Assembly (NCBI RefSeq): GCF_022539505.1 | Contig: NC_061508.1 | Coordinates: 33,598,256-33,662,255 of the forward strand | Source: Lolium rigidum | Taxonomy: Eukaryota > Streptophyta > Magnoliopsida > Poales > Poaceae | Length of the DNA: 64,000 nt | Direction: 5' to 3' | Part shown: positions 22,791 to 35,973 of the stretch, in pieces | How the letters are laid out: each line of letters opens with the position of its first letter | How positions within the stretch are numbered: the first letter of the stretch is position 1 | The notes under the pieces: generated by a model | Database searches by the model: none | What the model saw: only the letters and a program-made list of their open reading frames with translations | Told to the model about the DNA's origin: nothing | Made by a program: the position numbers and the translations under genes

Positions 22791-23350
22791 TTGAGAAGCC
22801 ACGAGAAAGAAGCTACGACACACCGAAGGCCCTGTACCTACGAGGTTATACCAATGGGCAGCCTGTCAACAAGATGCTGGTGGACACCGGAGCGGCAGTC
22901 AACATTATGCCATACTCCATGCTACGTCGGTTGGGACGCTCTAGCTCGGATCTGATAAAGACCAACGTTACACTGAGCGATTTCAACGGCCAAGCATCCG
23001 AAGCGCAAGGTGTTCTGAACGTGGATCTGACCGTAGGAAGAAAAACCATCCCTACGACGTTCTTTATTGTCGATAGCAAGGGCACCTATGCTGTCCTGCT
23101 AGGAAGAGATTGGATGCACGCCAACTGTTGCATTCCATCCACGATGCACCAATGTTTAATACAGCGGGATGGAGATGAAGTAGAGGTCGTCCAAGCAGAT
23201 GACTCAGCCGAGATTTCAACGGCTGGCATGAACGTTTGGGAGACGACATGCCAAGAGCCACTCTCAGGCATCAATTTGGACGACTGCGAGCGCATCGACG
23301 TGACGAAGGACGGAGTGAGGCTGGTCTTATCCACCGGCCTGACCGTGTAA
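22791..23350 (+). pseudogene. Retrotransposon aspartic protease region, copy 3
   Basis: The frame continues from gag after a shift. LVDTGAAVNIMPY (about 22880-22918) is the active-site loop of retroviral-type aspartic proteases, with DTGA intact, and VLLGRDWMHA (about 23094-23123) matches the usual second motif. It would cut Gag into mature parts. The C-terminal NLDDCERIDVTKDGVRLVLSTG is the piece that copies 1 and 2 have fused straight onto gag. The domain itself has no stop, but the upstream frame is broken. Confidence 0.8.
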
Positions 23351-23517
23351 CAAGAGCAAAATCTATGGACGAACGTGACAAGGCCGATCCTTGTGATCGG
23401 CCCCAAAAAATAAAAAGGGATAATCTTGTCTCAAGCATGTCACGTAGTTGGAGTGAAGCAAGACCAAGATATAAACCTTCATTGAGCGAGTCAATCAACA
23501 TGGAGGCCGATTCCAGC

Positions 23518-24619
23518 TCCGACTCCGACTCTTCGCCTATATAAGCCTCCCTGACCTAAATCTTCGATACGAATAAGCCACGATACGAGAAAAGTTCCAG
23601 AGCCGCCGCCATCGCAAAGCCAAGATTCGGGGGACAGAAGTCTCTGTTCCGGCACGCTGCCGGGACGGGGAAGTGCCGCCGGAAGGCATCTCCATCGACA
23701 CCACCGCCATCTTCATCAACGCTGCTGTCTCTTATGATGAGGAGGGAGTAGTTCTCCCCCGAGGCTAAGGGCTGTACCGTACCTATGTGGTTCATCTCTC
23801 TCTCCCATGTGATCTTTATGTGATCATGAGCTTTGTGATCTAGTTGAATATCATCTATGTGCTACTCTAGTGATGTTATTAAAGTACTCTATTCCTCCTC
23901 CATGATGTAATGTTGACAGTGTGTGCATCATGTAGTACTTGGCGTAGGTTATGATTGTGATCTCTTGTAGATTACGAAGTTAACTATTACTATGATAGTA
24001 TGGATGCGATCTATTCCCCCTTTCATAGCCTGACGGACTCGGTATAATTGCAATGGTCTATTATGCACTCTAAGGTTACTTAAATATGAACACCGAATGG
24101 TGTGGAGCTTGTTCACTCCGGCTTGAGGGAGCTCTTGTAGCCCTACACAATGAATGGTGTTTGTCATCCAACAAGAGAGTGTAGAGAAAGTAGTATTTGT
24201 TTATTCAGTTATGTGATCAATGTTGAGAGTGTCCACTAGTGAAAGTATGATCCCTAGGCCTTGTTTCCAAATATCGAAACTCCGTTTATTTACTGTTCTA
24301 CTGCATGTTTACTCGCTGCCATATTTTATTCAGATTGCTATTACCACTCATATACATCCATACTACTTGTATTTCACTATCTCTTCGCCGAACTAGTGCA
24401 CCTATACATCTGACAAGTGTATTGGGTGTGTTGGGGACACAAGAGACTTCTTGTATCGTGATTGCAAGGTTGCTTGAGAGGGATATCTTTGTCCTCTACC
24501 TCCCTGAGTTCGATAAACCTTGGGTGATTCACTTAAGGGAAACTTGCTCGCTGTTCTACAAACCTCTGCTCTTGGAGGCCCAACACTGTCTACAGGAATA
24601 GAAGCGTGCGTAGACATCA
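23518..24619 (+). repeat. 5' LTR of element A/C, lacking its first ~340 bp
   Basis: It matches 38558-39680 closely and ends GTAGACATCA. It begins 16-20 bp before the LTR TATA box (CTATATAAG, about 23537), so almost all of U3 is missing. It also lacks about 24 bp relative to the 3' LTR near 24035. Confidence 0.85.
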
Positions 24620-24629
24620 AGCTATTTTC

Positions 24630-24649
24630 TGGCGCTGTTGCCAGGGAGG
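24630..24649 (+). other. Primer-binding site, tRNA-Asp type
   Basis: TGGCGCTGTTGCCAGGGAGG starts 10 bp behind the LTR end. The 3' end of plant tRNA-Asp would pair with TGGCGCCGTTGCCGGGGA; this copy differs at two places, both C/G to T/A changes. Confidence 0.75.
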
Positions 24650-24787
24650 TAAGGTAAAAGGTATTCACATCCTCCGACTACTAAGCTATATCCTAGTCTT
24701 GTTGCCAGTGTGTGAGTGCTCGAAGCTATTTCCTTTAGATCCTGCAATTGCATCTTTTTGTTTCTTGTTAAACACTAGTAAGGCATA

Positions 24788-25375
24788 ATGGAAAACAACT
24801 GTGAGCTTTTTAAACTATTTCCCGAGTTAAGACATGGATTGTTTGATGCGAAAATTAAAAAACCTATGGAACCTTATTTGCATGCTAGTAGTAATATTAG
24901 TATGAACGCTTTGAACACCATTGTTGATAATGATATAGAAAGTTCTAAGCTTGGGGAAGCTGGTTTTGATGAGCATGATATTTTTAGTCCCCCAAGCATT
25001 GAGGAGAAAATTTTCTTTGATGATACTTTGCCTCCTATTTATGATGATTATAATGATAGTGGTCTTCTGGTGCCGCCTACTATGGAGGATAAATTTAATT
25101 ATGATTACAATATGCCTCCTATATTTGATGATAGCTACTTTGTTGAATTTGCTCCCACTATAATTAATAAGAATGACTATGCTTATGTTGGGAGCAGTAA
25201 TAATTTTATGCATGAGACTCATGATAAGAATGTTTCATTTGATAGTTATATTGTTGAGTTTGTTCATGATGCTACTGAAAATCATTATGAGAGAGGAAAA
25301 TATGGTTGTAGAAGTTTTCATATTACTAAAACACCTCTCTATATGCTCGAAAATCTTGAAGTTGCGCTTGTCTAG
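24788..25375 (+). CDS. ORF (195 aa) of the Athila-like non-autonomous element, unknown function
   Basis: ATG 24788 follows the primer site by about 140 bp. The protein is acidic and rich in Asp, Asn and Tyr with repeating phrases (PPIYDDYNDS, MPPIFDD, SYFVEFAP, DSYIVEF). Homologous sequence lies on the minus strand at 35419-35973. I recognise no known domain; it occupies the place of the N-terminal part of gag. It may be a spacer protein or a leftover. Codon use is AT-rich, unlike the gag of the elements to the left. Confidence 0.5.
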   Translation: MENNCELFKLFPELRHGLFDAKIKKPMEPYLHASSNISMNALNTIVDNDIESSKLGEAGFDEHDIFSPPSIEEKIFFDDTLPPIYDDYNDSGLLVPPTMEDKFNYDYNMPPIFDDSYFVEFAPTIINKNDYAYVGSSNNFMHETHDKNVSFDSYIVEFVHDATENHYERGKYGCRSFHITKTPLYMLENLEVALV

Positions 25376-26003
25376 TTTTCCTATGCTTGTTGCATTATGC
25401 CTACATGACTTGTTTATTTACAAGATTCCTTTTCATAGGAAGTGGGTTAGGCTTAAATTTTTTTTGAATTTGCTTCTTGATGCTCTCTTTTGCTTCAACT
25501 CTTATTTCTTGGGAGTGCATCATTAAAACTGCTGAGCCCATCTTAATGGCTATAAAGAAAGCACTTCTTGGGAGATAACCCATGTTTTTATTTTACTACA
25601 GCAATTTTGTTTTATATTTGAGTCTTGGAAGTTGTTACTACTGTAGCAAACTCTCCTTATCTTTATTTTATTTCATTTTTGTGCCGAGTAAAGTCTTTGA
25701 TAGTAAGGTTCATACTAGATTTGGATTACTGCGCAGAAACAGATTTCTTGCTGTCACGAATTTGGGCAGGGTTCACTGTAGGTAACTCAGAAAAATCTGC
25801 CAATTTACGTGCGTGATCCTCAGATATGTATGCAACTTTCATTCAATTTGAGCATTTTCATCTGAGCAAGTTAAGTGCCTCAAAAAAAATCGTCTTTACG
25901 GACTGTTCTGTTTTGACAGATTCTGCCTTTTATTTCGCATTGCCTCTTTTGCTATGATTGAATGGATTTCTTTGTTCCATTAACTTCCAGTAGCTTTGTG
26001 CAA

Positions 26004-28434
26004 TGTGAAAGATCGAGATGTCGCCTAGAGGGGGGGGTGAATAGGCAATTACAAACTCTTGCGGATTTGTCTTGTAAGAATGCGGAATTAAACTATCGTT
26101 TAGTTTACAAGCACAAACCCTAAATATGCTAAGCTCAACTAAGTGTAACAATAGCAACTAGAGCTAAGCAAGATAGGCACAAGATATATGTAGCACAAGT
26201 GATAGCAAGATATATATACTTCAAGCACGATGGCTATCACAAGGAAAGAGAGCTCGGGTATAGAAATAACCGAGGCACGCGGAGACGAGGATGTATTCCC
26301 GTGTTCCCTTGCTTTGCAACAAGGTACGTCACGTTTGGAGGAGTGGAGGTCCCACGAAGGATTCCCCGCGCCACGAAGGCTCACCCTATTCTCCGAACCA
26401 CACCCACGAAGGATAATGGCCCTTTCCGTATGGTTAGCTTTTCCTCCGCTCCGGAGATGGCAAGCTCCACAACCACTTCACAAGCTCCACGAAGGAGAAG
26501 CCCGGGCCCCTTCACAATCTTCCACGAAGAGATCACCGGGACACCAACCAAGCCAACTAGGAGGTCACCCTCCAAGAGTAACAAGCTCACGGTCTCTCAC
26601 TCGAACAAATCGTGGTGGAGAGCTCAACACTATGCAATGATGCAAAGCAAGAACACCGGAGGTGTTCAAGTCCTTCACACTCAAATCTCACCAAAGCAAC
26701 GAATGCTAGGATGAGATTGGAGAGGAAGAACAAGGGGGAAAGTCAACCAAAGACTCCAAGATCTAGATCCCAAGAGATTCCCTCACTTAGAGAAGAAACG
26801 GTTTGGTGGAAGTGTAGATCTAGATCTCCTCTCTCAAATCCTCAAATATGAGCAAGAACGGTTGGAGGAATCAAGGGAGAGAGCAACTTCTTCAAATGCA
26901 ACAATGGAGGTGAGAGAAAGGGGAAGAAGTTATTGCTCAAGGTGGAAGAAGGGCTATTTATAGTCTAGAGAGAAAAATAACCGTTGGGGAGAAAACAGGG
27001 TGAAAATCGCATTAAAAACGGCTAAAAAAAGTGCCCAGGCCGGCCAGCAGGCCGGTCGAACCGGAGCCTGGGCCGGAGAGGCCGGTGGCCTGTCCGGTCG
27101 GACCGGCCCACCGACCGGGCGGGGCAGAAGCGCGCTGGGCGGCGGAAATGCCTCAGGCCGCGCGGGGGAGCGGCCCAGGCCGCGTGGGCGACGGCGGCCC
27201 AGCAGCGCCGAGCGGCGCGGAGCGCAGGCCGCGCGGGGGCGCGACGGGAGCGTGGGCCGGACGGGGTGGCGGCCCGGTTAAATGTCCGGTCGGACCGGAA
27301 GGGTGGCTGGGCTGCCCGGCGCGTGGGCCGGTGGCCGCCCGGTCCGGTTGGCGCCCGGTGCGGACCGGGTGGGCCGGCGTGCGGCCCGGCAGGCCGGGCG
27401 GCAACCGGGGCCTTCCCCTTTTTTTCTTTTCCTTTTCTTTTTCTTCTTTTATCTTTTCTTTAATAACTATTGCTCCCGAACTCCGATTGACATGAAACAA
27501 ATTCCGTTGGAAAGATAATAACAAATGCCATCCAATAGAAAGTCCAAACTCAAGAAACTGTAGGAGGGGATTTTATCATGAATATAAAAGGGTAGAACCT
27601 TATATCATGAATAACCGGTAAAATCACCCAACCTCGAAAACGCAATAGAAGATGCATGCGAACTCCGTTTTCGATGAACTTGGGCTTGTTGTAAAACTAG
27701 CAACAAGCTCAAGAACCTCACATAGAGAAACACCAAGAAGCAATAAGGATATGCAAAGTATGCAAGAGGTTGAGCTCCCTAAGACGATGTGATCAAGTTA
27801 CTCAACCGAAAGCCCCTCTTAATAGTGCGGCTATCTATCCTATAATCCGGTCTCCCAACATCCACCTTGAGACCGGTAAAAGGAAAACCTAGCAAGGCCA
27901 TACCTTTGCCTTGCGCATCCCGCTTGATCTTGATGATAACTCTTCAAGCTTCACTCAAGCCGGAATGCCTCTCTTGATCAATGTTGATTCGTGAAGACTC
28001 GCAAATGCTCCCCCGTACACTATGATGGGAAAGCTCCATTGATGCACATTTTCACAAGTCCATTATCATCAAATGGACGGCAAGCTTCAAGTATGTGATT
28101 CACTTGAGACGCTCATCTTGAACTTGCCCAACTCAACCTTGTATCTTCACATACTCACATAAGATAGAGCATGGCTAATATTGAGTTCCACATAAGAACT
28201 CCATCTTCATTTCTTCTTATTGATCATATCACATATATATATCTTCATACCGATGATCTTGATGCCAATACACAAGATATACCTTTATCTTCATGGCATC
28301 CATACTTGAATCCAACGCATGGAGAGCAAGTAGTACCTATGGAATATTCCTTCATATAAACTCAATGAAAACATTAGTCCATAGGGGTTGTCATTAATTA
28401 CCAAAGCCACACATAGGGGCAATGTACCCTTACA
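26004..28434 (-). repeat. SIRE/Maximus-like copia LTR (3' LTR, minus strand)
   Basis: On the minus strand it starts TGTAAGGGTACATTGCCC at 28434 and ends CTAGGCGACATCTCGATC plus TTTCACA at 26004, 2431 bp. The bases just outside 28434 read, on the minus strand, AAAATGGGGGAGA, a polypurine tract as in SIRE-type elements. A GC-rich block (27020-27415) with repeated CCGGTCGGACCGG-type palindromes lies inside. It inserted in element A/C after 26003, where the alignment to the second Athila-like copy breaks off. Confidence 0.75.
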
Positions 28435-31114
28435 ATCTCCCCCATTTTGGTAATTGATGACAACCACAATAAGAGGGTTTATATAATGAATATTAGTGAC
28501 AAGTACGCAACTTATCCGAGAATAAGTTGTATACAAGAGGTTGTATTTGATATGGTCAAGTAACACAAAGCTACTAGCCCATATCAAAACCGGCTCTACT
28601 CACACAACTACAACAAATGCAATGGATGTGAGTAGAACCAATATATATAGAGAAAACTCCCCCACAATGTATGCACGTGTGATGAACATGAATTCATTGC
28701 ATACATTGTCAAGATTAACCTTTGGGATAGTTTCCACTATATATATACAACCATGCAAGACATATAAATATGGAATGCATGAGAGGCAAAACACCTAAGC
28801 ACAAACCAAACTTAAGTATAAAACCATTCCCTTAAACCCTCTAAACTTCTCCCCCATTGGCATCGATTGTCAAAATGGGTGAAAAATTTAGAAGGCCAAT
28901 ATAATGTGAGTTCCTCCCCAAAGTGTGCACTTCTCATAATTTGAGTGGAATCAAGTGCACATATCCAATGATGAATACTTGAAGGAAATCAAACTATATT
29001 GAGGATCAAAGATTGCATAAAGATAACATGGTGAGGTGAGCTTCAACAAATAAAGCAAGCAATCGAAGATCCAATTGGACAAACAAAGATATCATGATAA
29101 GAGAGATATAGTGCTCTAAAAATAAGAAAGCTCCCCAAGGTTCGTGTACAATTTATAATGTTTGCATTTGAATACAATATGCACAAACGTGGAATCCTCA
29201 CTCCCTATATATCATTTAGAACACAACTAAGATAAAGAGAGTATGCTTATCAAGAACAACTTTAGTCCAACAATTACGAGATATGAGTGCATGAAGAAAA
29301 TAAATAAACCAAGCACTCATAAATTTTCTTTACCAACCCACTAAAAACAAAAGGGGTAAAAGATGGTCGGCAAAGAACAAGGATATCAAGATGATGGATT
29401 AACGCTCTTATGTATATGAGTTTCTAAAGTGGACAAAGTGATCCATAAAGAAACATGCACACACAAGAGGTTAAAAAAATAGATAAGACAAGATATCCAA
29501 GATGAAGTCATAAAATATACCAAAGGATGTTTGCTTAAGAAGCATATATAGCCTATGGCTCCAATTTTCACTTATGGTATATGAATGAACTTCAATCAAG
29601 TTAAACCTCAAAAACATCACAACTAACAATAAGGGAAATAGAGCTAGTTGGAGTGTTTTGAGAAAGGCAACAAGTATCATAAATATGGATTTATTTCGCA
29701 ATTTCATCAATATTGCACATAAGAGCTCTTTGAGGAATTGATATGCAATAAATTGCTAGAGGGCATATTTGGGTAGGTGAATCATAAACATGATGTATAT
29801 ATATTCCCAACATATGCATCTTCTCAAATTACTCAAATGTACAATAAAAAGTTTTACTTTAAAAATGAGTTTTCAAGAATCGCAATATTTTTGAAATAAA
29901 TAATTTCATGCCAAGATACAACCTACAAGAGGTTGGATGCTATATGAGAATGCATGAATAAGATACTTGTTACCGAGATAGCAATGGCTTGATGTAGTAG
30001 ATAAGAGTTCATCGATCATCCTAGCTTGACTCCAATTCTCATATGGTGACAACACCTTCCTTATAGATGAGACAAGCCTCCATTGCATCTCCAATGTACT
30101 TAAAACATTATTCAAGTACATCTTGGTCCCCAAACTTATTGGGTCCAACATGGTTAGACTAACCACAATATATAGGACACACTCCATATAAACATGTGCA
30201 TATTTAGATGAAGTTTGAATTTCATGCACATCTTAGCCATTTAGGATTTGATGGAGTATATCCTACATAATGGATCAAAAGAAAGCAAGCATGCTACAAG
30301 TATAAACAAATTACATATAAGCATGCACCAAAACCTTTAAATATCCAAGAAAGATATACTTTGGACAAAACACCAAAAGAATTAAATAAGGCATAGAGAT
30401 GCCACAAAACAAATTTGTTGTCCAAGTTATATCTTAGAAGCAAATCTCAAAAGATTTGTTCAACAAAGTTCAACAAATGAACTAAGAAGAAACCATTGAG
30501 CATAGAGGATGAAATAAAGCAAACATGCTCAAAGATTTATCTCATTCAAGCTAATGAAATATGTAAGAAGGAATGAGATAGCAAACTCCCCAAAAGAGCA
30601 AGGTTCGAACAAATAAACCAAACCCACTACATTTTTCACAATGGCACAATGTACCGTAAGAGAAAAGGTATGTATTCCAAAACAACCACTTGATATGAAT
30701 CAAGGGGTTTTATCAAAAGATTTTTCGAAAAGGAACAAGGAAGACATATGGGAGCAACAAAGATTTCTTGGAAATAAAATAAGGAAGTAAGAAACAATCC
30801 AAGGTGAAGATGATCCAAAAATTCAACCACATACAAGATTATCAATTGTCAAAGACAATGAGTATATTGGAAATAATTTCCGGTGGAGTATTGACAATGA
30901 TAGTAAGGATCAACTTCACAATAAAAGGCATAGGATAAGTATATAGAATTATGCACTATGCACGGATGAAGATTCTTGATAACTTCAACTAGTCACACTA
31001 TCACGCACGACAATGATTAGAATAACTTGAAGCAAACGGTGTCCCAAATAAGATATAGAGATATGTATTTGAGGAAAAACCGCACCAAGAATTTCATATT
31101 CAAACAAGAGCCCA
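28435..31114 (-). mobile_element. SIRE/Maximus-like copia, 3' internal region (non-coding)
   Basis: AT-rich sequence between the polypurine tract (28435-28450) and the point where another element inserted (31114). No frame longer than about 105 codons exists and none resembles copia proteins; such elements have a long non-coding or env-like stretch here. The rest of the element, including gag-pol and the 5' LTR, should lie in the gap. Confidence 0.6.
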
Positions 31115-32816
31115 TGATGTCTACGGGAGCTTCTATTCTTGTAGACAGTGTTGGGCCTCCAAGAGCAGAGGTTTGTAGAACAGCAGCAAGTTTCCCTTAA
31201 GTGGATCACCCAAGGTTTATCGATCTCGGGGAGGAAGAGGTCAAAGATATCCCTCTCATGCAACCCTGCAACCACAAAGCAAGAAGTCTCTTGTGTCCCC
31301 AACACACCTAATAGGTGCACTAGTTCGGCGAAGAGATAGTGAAATACGAGGTGGTATGAATAAGTAGTAGCAACGACACCGGAAAAGTGCTTTGCCCAGG
31401 GATAGTAAACAAGCAGCAGTAACACAGCGAGTAGTAACGCAGTAAAACGAGTAAACAAGCAGCGATAGCGATATTTAGGAACAAGGCCTAGGGATTAGAC
31501 TTTCACTAGTGGACACTCTCAACATTGATCACATAACGAGAATAGATAAATGCATACTCTACACTCTTGTTGGATGATGAACACATTGCGTAGGATTACA
31601 CGAACCCTCAATGCCGGAGTTAACAAGCTCCACAATTCAATGTTCATATTTAAATAACCTTAGAGTGCAAGAAAGATCAACACGACTAAACCAAGTACTA
31701 ACATAGCATGCACTACTGTCACCTTCACGCCACGTAGGAGGAATAGATCACATCAATACTATCATAGCAATAGTTAACTTCACAATCTACAAGAGATCAT
31801 GATCATAGCATACGCCAAGTACTAACACGGATGCACACACTGTCACCATTACACCGTGCGGGAGGAATAAACTACTTTAATAACATCACTAGAGTAGCAC
31901 ATAGATAAATTGTGATACAAAACACATTGCAATCATAAAGAGATATAAATAAGCACTTCACTACGCCATTCATAACGGTGAGTAAGTATTCAGTGAAATA
32001 TAGCCTAAGAGACCCACACGGTGCACACACTTGTCACCTTTACACACGTGGGACAAGGAGTCTCCGGAGATCACATAAGTAAAACTCACTTGACTAGCAT
32101 AGTGACATCTAGATTACAAGCATCATCATATGAATCTCAATCATGTAAGGCAGCTCATGAGATTATTGTATTGAAGTACATAGGAGAGAGATTAACCACA
32201 TAGCTACCGGTACAGCCCCGAGCCTCGATGGAGAACTACTCCCTCCTCATGGGAGCAGCAGCGGTGATGAAGATGGCGGTGGAGATGGCAGCGGTGTCGA
32301 TGGAGAAGCCTTCCGGGGCACTTCCCCGCTCCGGCGGGTGCCGGAACGGAGACTCTGTCCCCGGATCTTGGCTTCGCGATGGCGGCGGCTGCGGAAGGTT
32401 TTCCGTATCGTGGTTTTTCGTGTCGGGGGTTTCGCGACGGAGGCTTTAAGTAGGCGGAAGGGCGAGTCGGGGGTCGACGAGGGGCCCACACCACAGGGCG
32501 GCGCGGGCCCCCGTGGCCGCGCCGCCATGTGGTTTGGCCACCTCGTGGCCCCACTTCGTATGCTCTTCGGTCTTCGGAAGGTTCGTGGCAAAATAGGCCC
32601 CTTGGTCTTCGTTTCGTCCAATTCCGAGAATATTTCGTTACTAGGATTTCGAAACCAAAAACAGCGAGAAAACGAGAACGGCACTTCGGCATCTTGTTAA
32701 TAGGTTAGTTCCGAGAAAATGCACGAATATGACATAAAGTGTGCATAAAACATGTAGGTATCATCAATAATATGGCATAGAACATAAGAAATTATCGATA
32801 CGTCGGAGACGTATCA
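31115..32816 (-). repeat. 3' LTR of second Athila-like element (B), minus strand
   Basis: On the minus strand it runs from TGATACGTCTCC (32816) to GTAGACATCA (31115), 1702 bp. It is the same family as the LTR at 38217-39680 but clearly more diverged than the A/C pair. The polypurine-like CTAAGCTTGGGGATGCT lies directly in front of it (32817-32832 on the plus strand). Confidence 0.85.
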
Positions 32817-35800
32817 AGCATCCCCAAGCTTAGTTTACGCTCGTCCCGAGCGAGTAAAACGATAACAAAGATAATTTCTGAAGTGACATGCCATCATAAC
32901 CTTGATCATACTATTTGTAAACATATGTAGTGAATGCAGCGATCAAAACAATAGTAATGACATGAGTAAACAAGTGAATCATAAAGCAAAGACTTTTCAT
33001 GAATAGTACTTCAAGACAAGTATTAATAAGTCTTGCATAAGAGTTAACTCATAAAGCAATAAATCAAAGTAAAGGCATTGAAGCAACACAAAGGAAGATT
33101 AAGTTTCAGCGGTTGCTTTCAACTTGTAACATGTATATCTCATGGATAATTGTCAACATAGAGTAATATAACAAGTGCAATATGCAAATATGTAGGAATC
33201 AATACATAGTTCACACAAGTGTTTGCTTCTTGAGGTGGAGAGAGATAGGTGAACTGACTCAACATAAAAGTAAAGAGAATGGTCCTTCAAAGAGGAAAGC
33301 ATCGATTGCTATATTTGTGCTAGAGCTTTTATTTTGAAAACATGAAACAATTTTGTCAACGGTAGTAATAAAGCATATGAGTTATGTAAATTATATCTTA
33401 CAAGTTGCAAGCCTCATGCATAGTATACTAATAGTGCCCGCACCTTGTCCTAATTAGCTTGGACTACCGGATCTTTGCAATGCACATGTTTTAACCAAGT
33501 GTCACAATGGGGTACCTCCATGCCGCTCTGTACAAAGGTCTAAGGAGAAAGCTCGCATTTTGGATTTCTCGCTTTGGATTTCTCGCTTTTGATTATTCTC
33601 AACTTAGACATCCATACCGGGACAACATGGACAACAGATAATGGACTCCTCTTTAATGCATAAGCATGTGGCAACAATTATTATTCTCATATGAGATTGA
33701 GGATATATGTCCAAGACTGAAACTTCCACCATGAATCATGGCTTTAGTTAGCGGCCCAATGTTCTTCTCTAACAATATGCATGCTCCAACCATTAAGGTG
33801 GTAGATCTCTCTTACTTCGGACAAGACGGACATGCATAGCAACTCACATGATATTCAACAAAGAATAGTTGATGGCGTCCCCGAAACATGGTTATCGCAC
33901 AACAAGCAACTTAATAAGAGATAAAGTGCATAAGTACATATTCAATACCACAATAGTTTTTAAGCTATTTGTCCCATGAGCTATATATTGCAAAGGTGAA
34001 TGATGGAATTTTAAAGGTAGCACTCAAGCAATTTACTTTGGAATGGCGGATAAATACCATGTAGTAGGTAGGTATGGTGGACACAATTGGCATAGTGGTT
34101 GGCTCAAGTATTTGGGATGCATGAGAAGTATTCCCTCTCGATACAAGGTTTAGGCTAGCAAGGTTATTTGAAACAAACACAAGGATGAACGGTACAGCAA
34201 AACTCACATAAAAGTCATATTGTAAACATTATAAGACTCCACACCGTCTTCCTTGTTGTTCAAAACTCAATACTAGATGTTATCTAGACTCTAGAGAAAC
34301 CAAATATGCAAACCAAATTTAGCAAGCTCTAAGTGTTTCTTCATTAATGGGTGCAAAGTATATGATGCAAGAGCTTAAACATGAGCACGACAATTGCCAA
34401 GTATCAAATTATCCAAGACATTTTAGAGTTACTACATGTATCATTTTCCAATTCCAACCATATAACAATTTAACGAAGAAGAAACTTCGCCATGAATACT
34501 ATGAGTAGAGCCTAAGGACATATTTGTCCATATGCTACAGCGGAGCGTGTCTCTCTCCCACAAAGTGAATGCTAGGATCCATTTTATTCAAACAAAACAA
34601 AAACAAAAACAAACCGAGGCTCCAAGCAAAGTGCATAAGATGTGACGGAATAAAAATATAGTTTCAGGGGAGGAACCTGATAATGTTGTCGATGAAGAAG
34701 GGGATGCCTTGGGCATCCCCAAGCTTAGACGCTTGAGTCTTCTTAGAATATGCAGGGGTGAACCACCGGGGCATCCCCAAGCTTAGAGTTTTCACTCTCC
34801 TTGATCATATTGCATCATACTCCTCTCTTGATCCTTGAAAACTTCCTCCACACCAAACTCGAAACAACTCATTAGAGGGTTAGTGCTCAATAAAAATTAA
34901 CATGTTCAGAGGTGACACAATCATTCTTAACACTTCTGGACATTGCATAAAGCTACTGGACATTAATGGATCGAAGAAATTCATCCAACATAGCGAAAGA
35001 GGCAATGCGAAATAAAAAGGCAGAATCTGTCAAAACAGAACAGTCCGTAAAGATGGATTTTATTAGGCCACCAGACTTGCTCAAATGAAAAATCTCAAAT
35101 TGAATGAAAGTTGCGTACATATCTGTGGATCACTCACGTAAATTGGCTTAATTTTCTGAGTTACCTACAGAGAATTAGACCCAGATTCGTGACAGCAAAG
35201 AAATCTGTTTCTGCGCAGTAATCCAAATCTAGTATCAACCTTTCTATCAACGACTTTACTTGGCACAACAAAACACAAAACTAAGATAAGGAGAGGTTGC
35301 TACAGTAGTAAACAACTTCCAAGACACAAATATAAAACAAAGTACTGTAGCAAAATAACACATGGGTTATCTCCCAAGAAGTTCTTTCTTTATAGCCATT
35401 AAGATGGGCTCAGCAGCTTTAATGATGCACTCGCAAGAAATAGTATTTGAGGCAAAAGAGAGCATCAAGAGGCAAATTCAAAACACATTTAAGTCTAACA
35501 TGCTTCCTATGCATAGGAATCTTGTAAATAAACAAGTTCATGAAGAGCAAAGTGACAAGCATAGGAAGATAAAATAAGTGTAGCTTCAAAAATTTCAGCA
35601 CATAGAGAGGCATTTTAGTAACATGAAAATTTCTACAACCATATTTTCCTCTCTCATAATAACTTTCAGTAGCAACATGAGCAAACTCAACAATATAACT
35701 ATCACATAAAGCATTCTTATCATGAGTCTCATGCATAAAATTATTACTCTCCACATAGGCATAATCAATTTTATTAGTTGTAGTGGGAGCAAATTCAACA

Positions 35801-35973
35801 AAGTAGCTATCATTATTATTCTCATCATCAAATATAGGAGGCATATTGTAATCATAATCAAATTTATCCTCCATAACAGGTGGTAACAAAAGACTACTAT
35901 CATTATAATCATCATAAATAGGAGGCAAAGTATCATCAAAGTAAATTTTCTCCTCAATGCTTGGGGGACTAAA
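32817..35973 (-). mobile_element. Athila-like element B, internal region up to the gap
   Basis: It aligns in inverse orientation to 36074-38216 and, beyond that, to 24960-26003. It has no coding frame except the Asp/Asn/Tyr-rich ORF near the gap. It lies inside the copia internal region, which it interrupts at 31114. Its 5' LTR must be in the gap. Confidence 0.75.
35419..35973 (-). pseudogene. Asp/Asn/Tyr-rich ORF of element B, cut by the assembly gap
   Basis: The frame 35928-35419 is homologous to residues about 80-195 of the ORF at 24788-25375 (PPIYDDYNDS, DKFDYDYNMPPIFDD) and enters the Ns at 35974. A frame shift in the C-terminal part is likely compared with the other copy. Function unknown. 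Confidence 0.5.

Larger units (their letters stand above)
18829..23517 (+). mobile_element. Gag-protease gypsy element, copy 3 (3' truncated)
   Basis: It consists of the 5' LTR, a leader with TGGCACGCCCGGTGGGAC (about 19999), gag, an aspartic protease region and the first 167 bp of the 3' segment. It stops at 23517 where the Athila-like LTR begins. Unlike copies 1 and 2 it keeps the protease, so it is closer to the ancestral form. Confidence 0.85.

Noticed and set aside
27000..27524. Arg/Pro/Gly-rich frames in the copia LTR
   Set aside because: They follow from the GC-rich CCGG-palindrome block, not from protein coding.
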